From: Pseudonocardia sp. ICBG1293
GTDB taxonomy: Bacteria > Actinomycetota > Actinomycetes > Mycobacteriales > Pseudonocardiaceae
Assembly (NCBI RefSeq): GCF_020131355.1
Contig: NZ_JAHLEL010000040.1
Span: 186,001-250,000, forward strand
Direction: 5' to 3'
Length of the DNA stretch: 64,000 nucleotides
Shown piece after piece: positions 24,646-34,818 of this stretch. Numbering within the stretch: position 1 is the stretch's first letter; every line of letters starts with the position of its first letter. The position numbers and the translations under genes are program-made. The notes beneath the pieces are model-generated. The model was not told where the DNA came from and ran no database searches. It was given only the letters and a program-made list of their open reading frames with translations.

Positions 24646-26376
24646 GTGGCAACGTCGTCGGGGCAGCATCACGTGCGCCCCTGGCGCTACCTGACGGCCT
24701 TCGCGGCCATCGTGGTGGTGCTCTACGCACTGGTGTTCCTCACCGGCGGCGGCAACCTCACGCCGAAGCTGGGCATCGACCTGCAGGGTGGCACCCGGGT
24801 CACGCTCACCGCGCGCACCACCGACGGGCAGCCCCCGCCGCGTGACCAGCTGGTCCAGGCGCAGGACATCATCGAGCAGCGCGTCAACGGGCTCGGCGTC
24901 AGCGGCGCCGAGGTCCAGCTGGACGGCAGCAACATCGTCATCACCGTGCCCGGCGACGCCGGGGAGCAGGCCCGGTCGCTGGGCCAGACCGCGCAGCTGC
25001 GCTTCCGCGAGGTGCTCCAGGGCCCGGTCCCCGCGAACCAGGCCGCCGGGCAGCAGCCCGCGCCGGGCCAGGACGTGCAGTCCGGCCAGGCCCCCGCGAG
25101 CCCCGCCCCGGCGCAGCCGCAGGGCATGGGGGAGCAGAGCCGTCCCGTCGCGCCGGTCGCGCAGGTCTCGCCGCTGCAGGACCCGCCGCCGACCCCCGCG
25201 CCGTCCCCGACGCCGAGCCCGAGCGGGCTCGCGCCGGACGACCCGCGCGTCGCCGCCGAGGTCACGAAGCTCCGTGAGACCCGGCAGAGCGCCGACCAGG
25301 CGACCCAGCTGCAGGCACTGCTGTCGCTGGACTGCGGCGCCCCGGACCCCCTGCAGGGCTACGACGACCCGACCCGGCCGCTGGTCGCCTGCAGCGAGGA
25401 CGGACAGAGCAAGTACCTGCTCGGCCCGTCGTTCCTCGAGGGGACCGAGATCGCCTCCGCCCAGGCCCAGCAGAACCAGCAGGGCGTCGGCTGGGTGGTC
25501 GGGCTGACCTTCAAGCCGCAGGGTGCCGACACCTGGGGCCGGTACACGACCGAGAACGTCGGCAAGAACGTCGCGTTCGTCCTCGACGGTGACGTCGTCT
25601 CGGCGCCGTCGATCAACCAGCCGATCTACGGGCAGACCCAGATCTCGGGCCAGTTCAACCAGGACCGGGCCCAGCAGCTCGCCCAGGTGCTGCGCTACGG
25701 CTCGCTGCCGCTGTCGTTCGACTCCGGCAACGCCCAGACCGTGTCGGCGAGCCTCGGGCTGGCCTCGCTGGAGGCCGGGCTCATCGCCGGCGCCGTCGGG
25801 CTGGCGCTGGTGTTCGCCTACTGCCTGTTCTACTACCGGCTGCTCGGCATCCTGACGATCCTGTCGCTGGCCCTGTCCGGACTGGTCGTCTACGCGGTGC
25901 TGATCCTGCTCGGGCGGTGGATCGGGTTCACCCTGGACCTCGCGGGCGTCGCCGGGTTCATCATCGCGATCGGTATCACGGCCGACTCGTTCGTCATCTT
26001 CTTCGAACGGCTCAAGGACGAGATGCGCGACGGCCGCACCTTCCGTTCGGCCGTGCCCCGGTCGTGGGAACGGGCGCGGCGCACGATCCTCACCGCCGAC
26101 GCGGTCAGCTTCCTCGCCGCCGCGGTGCTCTACATCCTGGCCGTCGGGGAGGTCCGGGGCTTCGCGTTCACCCTGGGCATGTCGACCGTGCTCGACCTGG
26201 TCGTGGTGTTCCTCGTGACGTTCCCGCTGGTCGTGCTGATCTCCCGGTCGGGGTCGCTGGGCAGGCCCGGGCTGTCCGGGCTCGCCGCCGTCGACCGGAT
26301 CGGGCAGCGGCACCGTCGGGAGAAGCCGGCCGTCGGCAGGCGCGCGGCCACCACCGGGAAGGGAGCGGGCGCATGA
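24646..26376 (+). CDS. secD: Protein-export membrane protein SecD
   Basis: 576 residues from GTG 24646 with CAGGAGA upstream. The first helix (LTAFAAIVVVLYALVFLTG) is followed by the SecD signature LGIDLQGGTRVTLTA, a large periplasmic P1 domain, and helices 2-6 with the conserved AFYYRLLGILTILSLALSG-like and GIGITADSFVIFFERLKDE regions. The Asp in TADSF-type motifs is part of the proton relay. A 90-residue Pro/Ala/Gln-rich insert (about residues 125-210) in P1 is common in actinobacteria. It uses the proton gradient to pull substrates out of SecYEG. It overlaps secF by ATGA. Confidence 0.95.
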   Translation: MATSSGQHHVRPWRYLTAFAAIVVVLYALVFLTGGGNLTPKLGIDLQGGTRVTLTARTTDGQPPPRDQLVQAQDIIEQRVNGLGVSGAEVQLDGSNIVITVPGDAGEQARSLGQTAQLRFREVLQGPVPANQAAGQQPAPGQDVQSGQAPASPAPAQPQGMGEQSRPVAPVAQVSPLQDPPPTPAPSPTPSPSGLAPDDPRVAAEVTKLRETRQSADQATQLQALLSLDCGAPDPLQGYDDPTRPLVACSEDGQSKYLLGPSFLEGTEIASAQAQQNQQGVGWVVGLTFKPQGADTWGRYTTENVGKNVAFVLDGDVVSAPSINQPIYGQTQISGQFNQDRAQQLAQVLRYGSLPLSFDSGNAQTVSASLGLASLEAGLIAGAVGLALVFAYCLFYYRLLGILTILSLALSGLVVYAVLILLGRWIGFTLDLAGVAGFIIAIGITADSFVIFFERLKDEMRDGRTFRSAVPRSWERARRTILTADAVSFLAAAVLYILAVGEVRGFAFTLGMSTVLDLVVVFLVTFPLVVLISRSGSLGRPGLSGLAAVDRIGQRHRREKPAVGRRAATTGKGAGA

Positions 26377-27536
26377 CGAACCCCGAGTCGCTGTCGGGCT
26401 GGACCCGGCTCACCACCGGCACCGCGGACGTCGACATCATCGGCCGCCGGCGGACCTGGTACATCGGGTTCGGCGTGCTCATCGCGGTCTGCCTGCTCTC
26501 GCTGGTCTTCCGGGGCTTCAACCTCGGGATCGACTTCACCGGCGGCTCCCAGATCCAGCTGCCCGCCACCGGGGCGACCGGCACGATCAGCACCCAGCAG
26601 GTCGACCGAGTCTACGAGAGCGTGATCGGCTTCGCGCCCGAGGTCACCCAGTCCGTCGGGTCCGGCGACGCCGCGTCGATCGTGCTGCAGTCCGCGCCGC
26701 TGACCCCCGAGCAGCTCGTGCCGCTGCGCGAGGCGCTGTTCACCCAGCTGCAGCCGCTCGGCGCGGACGGCGCCCCCAGCGCCGCCTCGATCAGCGACTC
26801 GCAGGTCTCGGGCACCTGGGGCGGCGAGGTCACCACGCAGGCGCTGATCGCGCTGGCGGTGTTCATCGTGCTGGTCACGCTGTTCCTCGCGCTGTACTTC
26901 GAGCGGGCGATGGCCGCCGCGGCGCTGATCGCGCTGGTCAACGACATCGTGGTGACCGCAGGGGTGTACTCCATCATCGGCCTGGAGGTCACCCCGGCCA
27001 CCGTGATCGGACTGCTCACCATCCTCGGGTTCTCGCTCTACGACACCGTGGTGGTGTTCGACAAGGTCCGGGAGAACTCCCGCGGCCTGCTGAAGCTGAC
27101 CCGGCGCACCTACGCCGAGGCCGCGAACCTGGCGCTGAACCAGACGCTGATGCGGTCGCTGAACACCTCGCTGATCGCGATCCTGCCGGTGCTCGGCCTG
27201 CTCGTGATCGGGGTCGGCCTGCTCGGCGTCGGCACCCTGGCCGACCTGGCGCTGGTGCAGCTCGTCGGCATGATCACCGGGGTGATCTCGTCGCTGCTGC
27301 TCGCGACCCCGGCGCTGGTCGACCTGAAACTGCGCGACAAGCGGGTCCGCGACCAGGCCGCCCGGGTCGCCGCCCGCCGGGCCCGCACCTCGGCCGTCGC
27401 CGGTGGCGACACCGCGGACGCCGACGCGGCGGCCGGCCCCGCCACCGATACGCTCGCCGCCGTGAGCTCCTCCGCACCCGCCGCCCCGCGGCCCGGCGCC
27501 CGCCCGACCGGCAAGACCGGACGGCGTCGGCGGTGA
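26373..27536 (+). CDS. secF: Protein-export membrane protein SecF
   Basis: 387 residues from ATG 26373. The SecF hallmark FNLGIDFTGGSQIQL follows the first helix. A short P4 domain and five helices come next, with VNDIVVTAGVYSIIGLEVTPATVIGLLTILGFSLYDTVVVFDKVREN and the QTLMRSLNTSL motif. It forms the SecDF complex with the upstream gene. The last 60 residues are Ala/Arg/Pro-rich, disordered and cytoplasmic. Its stop overlaps the apt start by GTGA. The lipoprotein gene found between secF and apt in mycobacteria is absent here. Confidence 0.95.
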   Translation: MTNPESLSGWTRLTTGTADVDIIGRRRTWYIGFGVLIAVCLLSLVFRGFNLGIDFTGGSQIQLPATGATGTISTQQVDRVYESVIGFAPEVTQSVGSGDAASIVLQSAPLTPEQLVPLREALFTQLQPLGADGAPSAASISDSQVSGTWGGEVTTQALIALAVFIVLVTLFLALYFERAMAAAALIALVNDIVVTAGVYSIIGLEVTPATVIGLLTILGFSLYDTVVVFDKVRENSRGLLKLTRRTYAEAANLALNQTLMRSLNTSLIAILPVLGLLVIGVGLLGVGTLADLALVQLVGMITGVISSLLLATPALVDLKLRDKRVRDQAARVAARRARTSAVAGGDTADADAAAGPATDTLAAVSSSAPAAPRPGARPTGKTGRRRR

Positions 27537-28108
27537 GCGGGGCGCAGGTCGACGGCATCCGGGTCGGGCCGGGGATCACCGGGGACTCCGCGGAGGACCT
27601 GCTCCGGGTCGCCGAGCTGGTCCGCTCGGTGCCCGACTACCCGCAGCCCGGGGTGCTGTTCCGCGACATCACCCCGGTCCTGGCGCACGGGGAGTCCTTC
27701 GCGACCGTCACCACCGAGCTGGCCGCGAACACCGGGGACGCCGACCTCGTCGTCGGGGTGGAGGCGCGCGGGTTCCTGCTCGGCGCCGCGGTCACGCTCG
27801 TCGCCGGGGTCGGCACCGTGCCGGTCCGCAAGGCGGGCAAGCTCCCCGCGGTCGCCGCGTCGCGCAGCTACGACCTGGAGTACGGCAGCGCCACGCTGGA
27901 GCTGCCCGCCGGGGTCGTCGAGCCCGGGACCCGGGTGTACGTGGTCGACGACGTGCTGGCCACCGGGGGCACCGCCGCGGCCGCCTGCGCGCTGCTGGCC
28001 GACGCGGGGGCCGAGGTCGTGGGCTTCGGCACGCTGCTGGAGCTGACCGCGCTGAACGGCCGGGCGAAGCTGGACGAGCTGCGGATCGACGCCCTGCTGA
28101 ACGCCTGA
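27533..28108 (+). CDS. apt: Adenine phosphoribosyltransferase
   Basis: 191 residues from GTG 27533, coupled to secF by a 4-bp overlap. The type I phosphoribosyltransferase PRPP motif [17 protein letters not shown] is intact, as are the APT-specific [17 protein letters not shown] and [13 protein letters not shown]. It converts adenine and PRPP to AMP in purine salvage. The N-terminus is about 20 residues longer than in E. coli, with an alternative start possible nearer VAELVRS. It is followed after 76 bp by relA, which also handles purine nucleotides. Confidence 0.95.
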   Translation: MSGAQVDGIRVGPGITGDSAEDLLRVAELVRSVPDYPQPGVLFRDITPVLAHGESFATVTTELAANTGDADLVVGVEARGFLLGAAVTLVAGVGTVPVRKAGKLPAVAASRSYDLEYGSATLELPAGVVEPGTRVYVVDDVLATGGTAAAACALLADAGAEVVGFGTLLELTALNGRAKLDELRIDALLNA

Positions 28109-28184
28109 CGACGACGAGCCCCGGTTCGCGGACTATCCTCGGGCCCGGGACCCTTCCCGCCACCGAGCACGAGCAGGAGGTGCG

Positions 28185-30515
28185 GTGACCGAGGTCGACC
28201 GGACCGGCGCCCATCCGGCCACGCGCCCGCTGACGCCCGACGACGAGCCGCCGCGCCCGTCCGCGACCCGCCGGGTCCGGGCCCGCATCGCCCGGCGGAT
28301 GACCCCGCAGCGGGTCGCGATCGTGACCCCGGTGCTGGAACCGCTCGCCGCGGTGCACCGCTCACTGCACCCCAAGGCCGACCTGGTGCTGCTGCAGCGG
28401 GCCTACGACGTGGCCGAGGACAAGCACGACGGGCAGACCCGCAAGTCCGGTGACCCCTACATCACCCACCCGCTGGCCGTCTCCACGATCCTGGCCGAGC
28501 TGGGCATGGACACCACGACGCTGGTCGCGGCGCTGCTGCACGACACCGTCGAGGACACCGACTACTCCCTGGAGCGGCTGCGCGCCGACTTCGGCGACGA
28601 GGTCGCGCACCTCGTCGACGGCGTCACCAAGCTCGACAAGGTCGAGTTCGGCACCGCGGCGGAGGCCGAGACGATCCGCAAGATGGTCGTGGCCATGGCC
28701 CGCGACCCCCGGGTGCTGGTCATCAAGCTCTCCGACCGGCTGCACAACATGCGCACCATGCGCTTCCTGCGCCCGGAGAAGCAGGTCAAGAAGGCGAACG
28801 AGACCCTCGAGGTGTTCGCCCCGCTCGCGCACCGTCTCGGCATGGCCACGGTGAAGCTGGAGCTGGAGGACCTGTCCTTCGCGATCCTGCAGCCGAAGAA
28901 GTACCAGGAGATCGTGCGGCTGGTCGCGGACCGGGCGCCGTCGCGCGACACCTACCTGCGCCAGGTCATCGACGAGGTGTCCGCGCAGCTGGACTCGGCG
29001 CGGATCCCCGCCACGGTCGAGGGCCGGCCCAAGCACTACTACTCGATCTACCGCAAGATGATCGTCAAGGGCCGCGACTTCGACGACATCCACGACCTCG
29101 TCGGGGTGCGGGTGCTGGTGGACGAGGTCCGCGACTGCTACGCCGCGATCGGCATGGTGCACGCGTTGTGGCAGCCGATGCCCGGCCGCTTCAAGGACTA
29201 CATCGCCCAGCCCCGCTTCGGGGTCTACCAGTCGCTGCACACCACGGTGATCGGACCGGACGGCAAGCCGCTGGAGGTGCAGATCCGCACCCGCGCGATG
29301 CACCGCACCGCGGAGTACGGCATCGCCGCGCACTGGCGGTACAAGGAGGTCAAGGGCGGCGGCAGCAAGGAGGTCGAGGTCGAGGAGATGGCGTGGATGC
29401 GCCAGCTGCTCGACTGGCAGCGCGAGGCCGCCGACCCCGGCGAGTTCCTCGACTCGCTGCGCTTCGACCTCGCCGCGCGGGAGATCTTCGTCTTCACCCC
29501 GAAGGGCGACGTCGTCACCCTGCCCACCGGCTCCACCCCGATCGACCTGGCCTACGCGGTGCACACCGAGGTCGGCCACCGCTGCATCGGCTCCCGGGTC
29601 AACGGCAAGCTCGTCGCGCTGGAGCGCCAGCTCTCCTCCGGTGACGTCGTCGAGATCTTCACCTCCAAGGCCGAGGACGCCGGGCCGTCGCGGGACTGGC
29701 TGCAGATCGCGAAGTCCCCGCGGGCCAAGGCCAAGATCAAGCAGTGGTTCGCCAAGGAGCGCCGCGAGGAGGCCGTCGAGGAGGGCAAGGAGGCGATCAC
29801 CCGGGAGGCACGGCGCACCGGGATGCCGCTGCAGCGGCTCATCTCCGCCGACGCCATGTCCGCGCTCGCCCGCGAGATGCACTACTCCGACGTGTCCGCG
29901 CTCTACGCCGCCGTCGGCGAGCACCAGGCGAGCGCCCAGCACGTCGTCCAGCGCCTGGTGGCGTGGTTCGGCGGCGAGGAGGAGGCCGAGGAGGAGCTCG
30001 CCGAGCGGGCGACGCCGTCCACGGTCCGCCACCGGCGCCCGTCGGGGAACGCGGGCGTGGTCGTCACCGACGCCGACGGCCAGTCCCTCGGCGACCTCTA
30101 CGTCAAGCTCGCCCGCTGCTGCACCCCGGTGCCCGGGGACGAGATCCTCGGGTTCGTCACCCGTGGTGGCGGGATCAGCGTGCACCGCACCGACTGCACC
30201 AACGCCGGTGACCTGACCGCCCGCGAGGAGCGGCTGGTCGACGTGACCTGGTCGGTCTCCCCGGAGTCGGTGTTCCTGGTGGCCATCCAGGTCGAGGCGC
30301 TCGACCGGCACCGGCTGCTGTCCGACGTGACGAAGGTGCTCGCCGACGAGAAGGTCAACATCCTGTCGGCGACGACGACGACCTCCCGCGACCGCGTGGC
30401 GATCTCCCGGTTCTCCTTCGAGATGGGTGACCCCAAGCACCTCGGGCACCTGCTGCACGCGGTCCGCAACATCGAGGGCGTCTACGACGTCTACCGGGTC
30501 ACCAGCGCGGCCTGA
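28185..30515 (+). CDS. relA: Bifunctional (p)ppGpp synthetase/hydrolase (RelA/SpoT, Rel)
   Basis: 776 residues from GTG 28185 with AGGAGG upstream. Domains in order: HD hydrolase ([15 protein letters not shown] through [13 protein letters not shown] and [12 protein letters not shown]), synthetase ([48 protein letters not shown]), TGS ([33 protein letters not shown]), conserved-Cys/zinc-finger region ([30 protein letters not shown]) and C-terminal ACT. Both catalytic centres look complete. It makes and degrades the stringent alarmone in response to uncharged tRNA on ribosomes. It is convergent with the cyclophilin gene across a strong terminator. Confidence 0.96.
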   Translation: MTEVDRTGAHPATRPLTPDDEPPRPSATRRVRARIARRMTPQRVAIVTPVLEPLAAVHRSLHPKADLVLLQRAYDVAEDKHDGQTRKSGDPYITHPLAVSTILAELGMDTTTLVAALLHDTVEDTDYSLERLRADFGDEVAHLVDGVTKLDKVEFGTAAEAETIRKMVVAMARDPRVLVIKLSDRLHNMRTMRFLRPEKQVKKANETLEVFAPLAHRLGMATVKLELEDLSFAILQPKKYQEIVRLVADRAPSRDTYLRQVIDEVSAQLDSARIPATVEGRPKHYYSIYRKMIVKGRDFDDIHDLVGVRVLVDEVRDCYAAIGMVHALWQPMPGRFKDYIAQPRFGVYQSLHTTVIGPDGKPLEVQIRTRAMHRTAEYGIAAHWRYKEVKGGGSKEVEVEEMAWMRQLLDWQREAADPGEFLDSLRFDLAAREIFVFTPKGDVVTLPTGSTPIDLAYAVHTEVGHRCIGSRVNGKLVALERQLSSGDVVEIFTSKAEDAGPSRDWLQIAKSPRAKAKIKQWFAKERREEAVEEGKEAITREARRTGMPLQRLISADAMSALAREMHYSDVSALYAAVGEHQASAQHVVQRLVAWFGGEEEAEEELAERATPSTVRHRRPSGNAGVVVTDADGQSLGDLYVKLARCCTPVPGDEILGFVTRGGGISVHRTDCTNAGDLTAREERLVDVTWSVSPESVFLVAIQVEALDRHRLLSDVTKVLADEKVNILSATTTTSRDRVAISRFSFEMGDPKHLGHLLHAVRNIEGVYDVYRVTSAA

Positions 30516-30548
30516 CCCCGGCCCGCCCCCGCACGGGGCGGACCGGGG
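30516..30548. terminator. Bidirectional terminator, relA / cyclophilin
   Basis: CCCCGGCCCGCCCC at 30516-30529 pairs with 30535-30548 over 14 positions with a single mismatch and a 5-nt loop. It sits between two convergent stop codons (30515 and 30555). Confidence 0.75.
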
Positions 30549-30554
30549 AGCCGG

Positions 30555-31402
30555 TCAGCCCAGGGTGGTCCGCTGGATCTCGACCGGGATGCTCGGCAGG
30601 CCGTCACCGGAGCCGACGGACTCGCCACCCCTGGCGACCTTGTCCAGGGTCGCGAGCCCCTCGGACCCGATGGACCCGAACACGGTGTAGTTCGGCGGCA
30701 GCTGGGCGTCGCCGTAGATCATGAAGAACTGGCTGCCGTTGGTGCCGGGTCCGGCGTTGGCCATCGCGAGCTGGCCGCGGCCGTAGCTGATCTCGGGGAA
30801 GACCTCGTCGTCGAAGGAGTAGCCGGGGCCGCCGCGCCCGCTGCCGGTCGGGTCGCCGCACTGGAGCACCTGCAGGCCGGGCTGGTGGTCAGCCGGTGGC
30901 AGGAGGTGCCGTCGAAGTAGCCCTGCTGCGCCAGGCTCTCGAAGCTCTTGACCGTGCACGGCGCGAGGTCGCGCTGCAGCGTGAGGTCGATCGGGCCGGC
31001 GCTGGTCTGCAGGTCGGCGGTGACCGTGCCCTGCGCCGGGGTGGGACCGGCGGCCGGCGGGTTCACCGGCTTCGCGGCGGGCTCCGGCGCGGCCGGGTAG
31101 CTGCAGTCCACCGAGGCCGGCAGCGCCGTCGGGCGCTGGGGCAGCGGCACGGTGGGCAGGCCGGAGGTGTCCGGGCCGTCGCCGGCGGGCGGGGCGGCGG
31201 CGGGCGGTGCCGCGTCGTCGGGCCCGCCCCACGCGGAGGTCAGGGCGTAGACCCCGGCCGCGGCCAGCACCACGACCAGCACCGTCACCACGGCCGCGAT
31301 CGTGGTGTTCCGCTTGCGCTGCTGCTGCCGCTGCGCCCGGTGGGCCTGCTGCGCCTCCAGCTTGCGCTTGGCCGCCTCCCGGCGCTGCTCGTTCGTCACC
31401 AC
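30555..31402 (-). pseudogene. Membrane-anchored cyclophilin-type peptidyl-prolyl isomerase, one frameshift
   Basis: Read from GTG 31402 ([18 protein letters not shown], as in mycobacterial PpiB). A basic coiled N-terminus, one transmembrane helix ([21 protein letters not shown]) and a linker lead to the cyclophilin domain. The frame breaks at about 30888: [13 protein letters not shown] must continue as [19 protein letters not shown], one base away. A missing C in a CCC run restores a 282-residue protein with the active-site FFHR-like, GTNGSQFF and NYTVFG segments. It would catalyse proline isomerisation at the cell envelope. It converges on relA and is divergent from hisS, as Rv2582 does. The break is more likely a sequencing indel than real decay, because the rest is perfectly conserved. 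Confidence 0.85.
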
Positions 31403-31539
31403 GTCCCGACCCACTCCCTGACTTGATCACTCGTACGCGCGGTGAGGGTATCGGGGCGACCTGGGGAGAAAGCTGAGAGACACCGGTTCTAGGCTGGGAC
31501 GACCCCCGAGACGATCCCAGGAGAGGACGTGCAGCAGCC

Positions 31540-32840
31540 GTGACCGCCACCGAGCCGCAGGTGGGCCGGGCCCGCAGGCCCGAGCCGTTCGCCGCGCCGA
31601 AGGGCATCCCCGAGTACCTCCCGCCGTCCTCGGCGGGGTTCGTGCACGTGCGGGACACCCTCGCCGCCGCCGCCGAGCGCGCCGGGTACGGCCACATCGA
31701 GCTGCCGGTGTTCGAGGACACCGGGCTCTACGCCCGCGGGGTGGGGGTCCACCGACGTCGTCTCCAAGGAGATGTACACCTTCGCCGACCGCGGCGACCG
31801 CTCGGTCACGCTGCGCCCCGAGGGCACCGCGGGGCGTCGTCCGCGCGGTCGTCGAGCACAACCTGGACAAGCAGGGGCTGCCGGTCAAGCTGCGCTACGA
31901 CGGCCCGTTCTTCCGCTACGAGCGCCCGCAGGCCGGCCGGTACCGCCAGCTCCAGCAGGTCGGCGTCGAGGCGATCGGTGTCGACGACCCGGCCCTGGAC
32001 GCCGAGGTCATCGCCGTCGCCGACGAGGGGTTCAGGGCCCTCGGCCTGACCGGGTACCGGCTGGAGATCACCTCGCTGGGCGACGCCGAGTGCCGCCCGG
32101 CCTACCGCACGCTGCTGCAGGAGTTCCTGGCCGGGCTCGACCTCGACGAGGCGACCCGGGCCCGCGCGGAGATCAACCCGCTGCGGGTGCTCGACGACAA
32201 GCGCCCCGAGGTGCGCGCCGCGATGGCCGGCGCGCCGCTGCTGATGGACCACCTGTCCGACGCCGCCGCCGACCACCACGCCCGGTGCTGGCCCACCTCG
32301 ACGACCTCGGGGTCGCCTACACGCCGAACCCGCGGATGGTGCGCGGCCTGGACTACTACACCAAGACCACCTTCGAGTTCGTCCACGACGGCCTCGGCGC
32401 CCAGTCCGGGATCGGTGGCGGTGGCCGGTACGACGGCCTGATGGCCACCCTCGGCGGTCCGGAGCTGTCCGGGGTCGGGTTCGGCATCGGCGTCGACCGC
32501 ACCCTGCTCGCCTGCCGGGCCGAGGGAGTGACTGCGTGGTCGGAGGCGCGGGTCGAGGTGTTCGGGGTGCCGCTCGGCGACGCCGCGCAGCGTCGCCTGG
32601 TCACCGTCGCCGCCGCGCTGCGGGCCCGGGGGATCCGGGTGGACCTGTCCTACGGCGGGCGCGGGCTCAAGGGTGCGATGAAGTCCGCGGACCGCTCCGG
32701 GGCGCGGGTTCGCGCTGGTGCTGGGGGACCGGGACCTGGAGAGCGGCACCGTGGGGCTCAAGGACCTCGTCTCCGGCGAGCAGCAGGACGTCCCGCTGGA
32801 CGCGGTCACCGACGCCGTCGTGACCGCCCTGGCGGGCTGA
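31540..32840 (+). pseudogene. hisS: Histidyl-tRNA synthetase with four apparent frameshifts
   Basis: From GTG 31540 the three frames together encode a full HisRS of about 433 residues. The pieces are [45 protein letters not shown] (motif 2 region), [59 protein letters not shown] and the anticodon-binding C-terminus. Frame changes occur near 31747 (two bases missing), 31832 (extra G), 32285 (missing G) and 32707 (extra G), all in G/C runs. HisRS is essential, so four inactivating indels in an otherwise perfect gene point to sequence error. It lies next to the full-length methyltransferase copy and, with it, on the inverted block. Confidence 0.9.
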
Positions 32841-32847
32841 GGCCGCG

Positions 32848-33391
32848 GTGGCGGCCTCGGACCGGGAACGCTGGGACGCCCGGCACGCCGCCGCGGGGGC
32901 CGGGTCGCCGCTCCCGCCGGACGCGCTGCGCGGGTGCCTCGACCTGCTCCCGTCCTCGGGCCGGGCACTGGACCTGGCCTGCGGGCGCGGCGCGGTGGCG
33001 GTGTGGCTGGCCGGGCGGGGGCTCGACGTCGTCGCCGTCGACGTGTCCCCGGCCGCGCTGGCGGCGGGCGCCGAGCTCGTGACCCGCGAGCAGCCACCCG
33101 GGCGGGTGCGCTGGGTGGAGGCCGACCTCGACGCCGGGTTCCCGGTCGAGGAGGGCCGCTACGACGTCGTCGTCTGCCAGCGGTTCCGCGACCCGGCGCT
33201 CTACCCGGCGATGGCCGCGGCACTCGCCCCGGGCGGGCTGCTGGCGGTGACGGTGCTGTCCGAGGTCGGCGACGCGGGCGGGGCGTTCCGGGCGGCGCCG
33301 GGAGCTGACCGCCGCGTTCGCCGACCTCGAGGTCCTCGCCCACGGCGAGGGGGGCGGCGAGGCGCACCTGGTGGCGCGCGCCCCCGCCTGA
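32848..33391 (+). pseudogene. Class I SAM methyltransferase, full-length copy with a 2-base deletion
   Basis: GTG 32848 opens [17 protein letters not shown] followed by the same methyltransferase found truncated at 22598-23097. The sequence is identical until about 33300, where a run of five G in the other copy is only three here (GCGCCGGGAGC versus GCGCCGGGGGAGC). This shifts the last 30 codons out of frame. Restoring two bases gives about 181 residues ending [10 protein letters not shown]. It starts 8 bp after hisS and is probably cotranscribed. Motif I is [13 protein letters not shown]. Substrate is unknown. Confidence 0.85.
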
Positions 33392-33535
33392 GCGGTCCCG
33401 CTCAGCCGCCGTGCGTGGTCGCGCTGCGGTAGTCGGTGTAGGTGTAGGGGTTGTCCAGGACCCTGGTCTCGGGTGATCGGCCGGGTTGATCCCCGCCTGC
33501 ACGCCTGCTCGCCCATCGTGGACCCGCAGGTGCTC
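32894..33535. repeat. Inverted repeat copy B (about 640 bp)
   Basis: Reverse complement of 22460-23097. It begins inside the methyltransferase (codon 17) and ends in the amidohydrolase 3' region, where it abuts truncated ruvA. Differences from copy A cluster at 33300 and 33455-33535 and are mostly 1-2 base indels next to homopolymers. Confidence 0.92.
33402..33535 (-). pseudogene. Fragment of the amidohydrolase C-terminus (duplicate)
   Basis: The last ~45 codons of the amidohydrolase at 21166-22587 are repeated here, ending [17 protein letters not shown] and stop. The first part is scrambled by indels (GCGTGCAGG versus GCGTGGCAGG, ATCAACCCGGCCGATCACCC versus ATGAACCCGGAGATCCCC). It has no start and is joined directly to ruvA coding sequence. 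It can only be a by-product of the rearrangement or of a misjoin. Confidence 0.85.
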
Positions 33536-33960
33536 GCGACGGTCGCGGGCACCGCGGCCCGGGCGGTGGCCTTGTCCCGCAGCTCGACGACCAGCCGCTC
33601 GGCGCTCTTGCGCCCCACTCCGGGGATCCGGGTCAGCACGGCCAGGTCGCCGTCGGCGAGCGCGCGGCGCAGCGTGTCCGGCTCCAGCACCGCGATCGTG
33701 GCGAGCGCGAGCCGCGTCCCGATCCCGGACACCGTCTGGAGCAGCAGGAACAGCTCGCGTTCCTCGGCGTCGGCGAACCCGTAGAGGGTCAGCGAGTCCT
33801 CGCGCACCACCAGGGTGGTCGGCAGCCGGGCCTCGTCCCCGCGACGCAGCCCGCCCAGCGTGGCGGGGGTGGCGTACACCGCGAGCCCGACCCCGCCCAC
33901 CTCGACGACCGCGTGGTCCAGCCCGATCTCCAGCACCGGACCGCGCACCGAGTGGATCAC
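33535..33960 (-). pseudogene. ruvA: RuvA Holliday-junction DNA-binding subunit, C-terminally truncated
   Basis: From GTG 33960 about 142 codons are RuvA: the OB domain ([30 protein letters not shown]), then tandem helix-hairpin-helix motifs ([20 protein letters not shown] and [22 protein letters not shown]). The sequence then runs into the repeated amidohydrolase fragment near 33535. Domain III, about 55 residues that contact and stimulate RuvB, is missing. A near-perfect LexA box (33978-33993) lies 18 bp upstream. It follows ruvC after 186 bp, the normal order. As written, RuvAB branch migration would be lost. Confidence 0.9.
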
Positions 33961-33977
33961 TGACAGGTCCCCTTCCG

Positions 33978-33993
33978 ACGAACGACCGTTCGA
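33978..33993. promoter_or_regulatory. SOS (LexA) box upstream of ruvA, 11 of 12 consensus bases
   Basis: Read toward ruvA: TCGAAC-GGTC-GTTCGT, one mismatch from TCGAAC-N4-GTTCGA. It ends 18 bp before the ruvA GTG. LexA control of ruv genes is established in many bacteria. Confidence 0.75.
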
Positions 33994-34146
33994 GGCACCG
34001 ACGCTACCGGGCCACCCCGCCGGGACCGCACGCGACACCGCGGCACCGGGGCCGGACGCCACGAACGTGCCTCCCCCGCGACCGTCCCGGCGACAGCCCG
34101 GCGGGCGACGGCGACCGGGCGACCGTCCGCGCCGTCCGGAGTGGGC

Positions 34147-34797
34147 TCAGCGGGCGCCCCACCCGCCTGCCGACCGGGCGTCGGCGGCCGCGCGGGCCGC
34201 GGCCCACTGCTGGGCGGCGCTGGGCCGGGCCCCTCCCCGCTCCCGTTGCGCCTCGGCGAGCCGGGCCCGGTGCACCGCGGCCAGCTCCTCGGCCCGGGCC
34301 TGCGCCTGCGCCATCCGGTCGATCATCGGCGAGCGCCAGCAGTGGCAGATGGCCAGGGCCAGCGCATCGGCGGCGTCGGCGGGCTTCAGCGGTGCGTCCA
34401 GGCCGAGCAGCCGGGTGACCATGGCGGTGACCTGGGCCTTGCCCGCGCGGCCCTCGCCGGTGACGGCGGCCTTGACCTCACTGGGGGTGTGGAAGGCGAC
34501 CGGGAGGCCTGCCCGGGCCGCGACGAGCGCGACCACCCCGCTGACCTGCGCGGTGCCCATCACGGTGCGGACGTTGTGCTGGCTGAACACCCGCTCGACG
34601 GCGATCACGTCCGGCCGGTGCCGGGCGACCCAGCGCTCCACCTCGTCGGCGACGGTGAGCAGCCGCCGCTCCAGCGGCAGGTCCGGCTCGCTGCGCGCGA
34701 CGCCGACGTCGACGAACCCGACCGTCCGGCCGGCACCGGCCTGGACGACACCGATCCCGCACCGGGTCAGTCCGGGGTCGACCCCGAGCACCCGCAC
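34147..34797 (-). CDS. ruvC: Crossover junction endodeoxyribonuclease RuvC
   Basis: 216 residues from GTG 34797 ([14 protein letters not shown]). Catalytic acidic residues are visible in [21 protein letters not shown] and the C-terminal [15 protein letters not shown]. It resolves Holliday junctions by symmetric cleavage as a dimer. The C-terminal 50 residues are Ala/Arg-rich, longer than in E. coli (173 residues) as in other actinobacteria. A degenerate LexA-type box sits about 20 bp upstream. It is followed by ruvA on the same strand, but the expected ruvB is displaced. Confidence 0.95.
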   Translation of the reverse strand: MRVLGVDPGLTRCGIGVVQAGAGRTVGFVDVGVARSEPDLPLERRLLTVADEVERWVARHRPDVIAVERVFSQHNVRTVMGTAQVSGVVALVAARAGLPVAFHTPSEVKAAVTGEGRAGKAQVTAMVTRLLGLDAPLKPADAADALALAICHCWRSPMIDRMAQAQARAEELAAVHRARLAEAQRERGGARPSAAQQWAAARAAADARSAGGWGAR

Positions 34798-34818
34798 CGC
34801 GTCCCCCTCGCCTCGGAT

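Noticed and set aside
31540..33082. Separate short genes in the hisS region
   Set aside because: The pieces are consecutive parts of one HisRS in different frames, so they are one broken gene rather than several genes.
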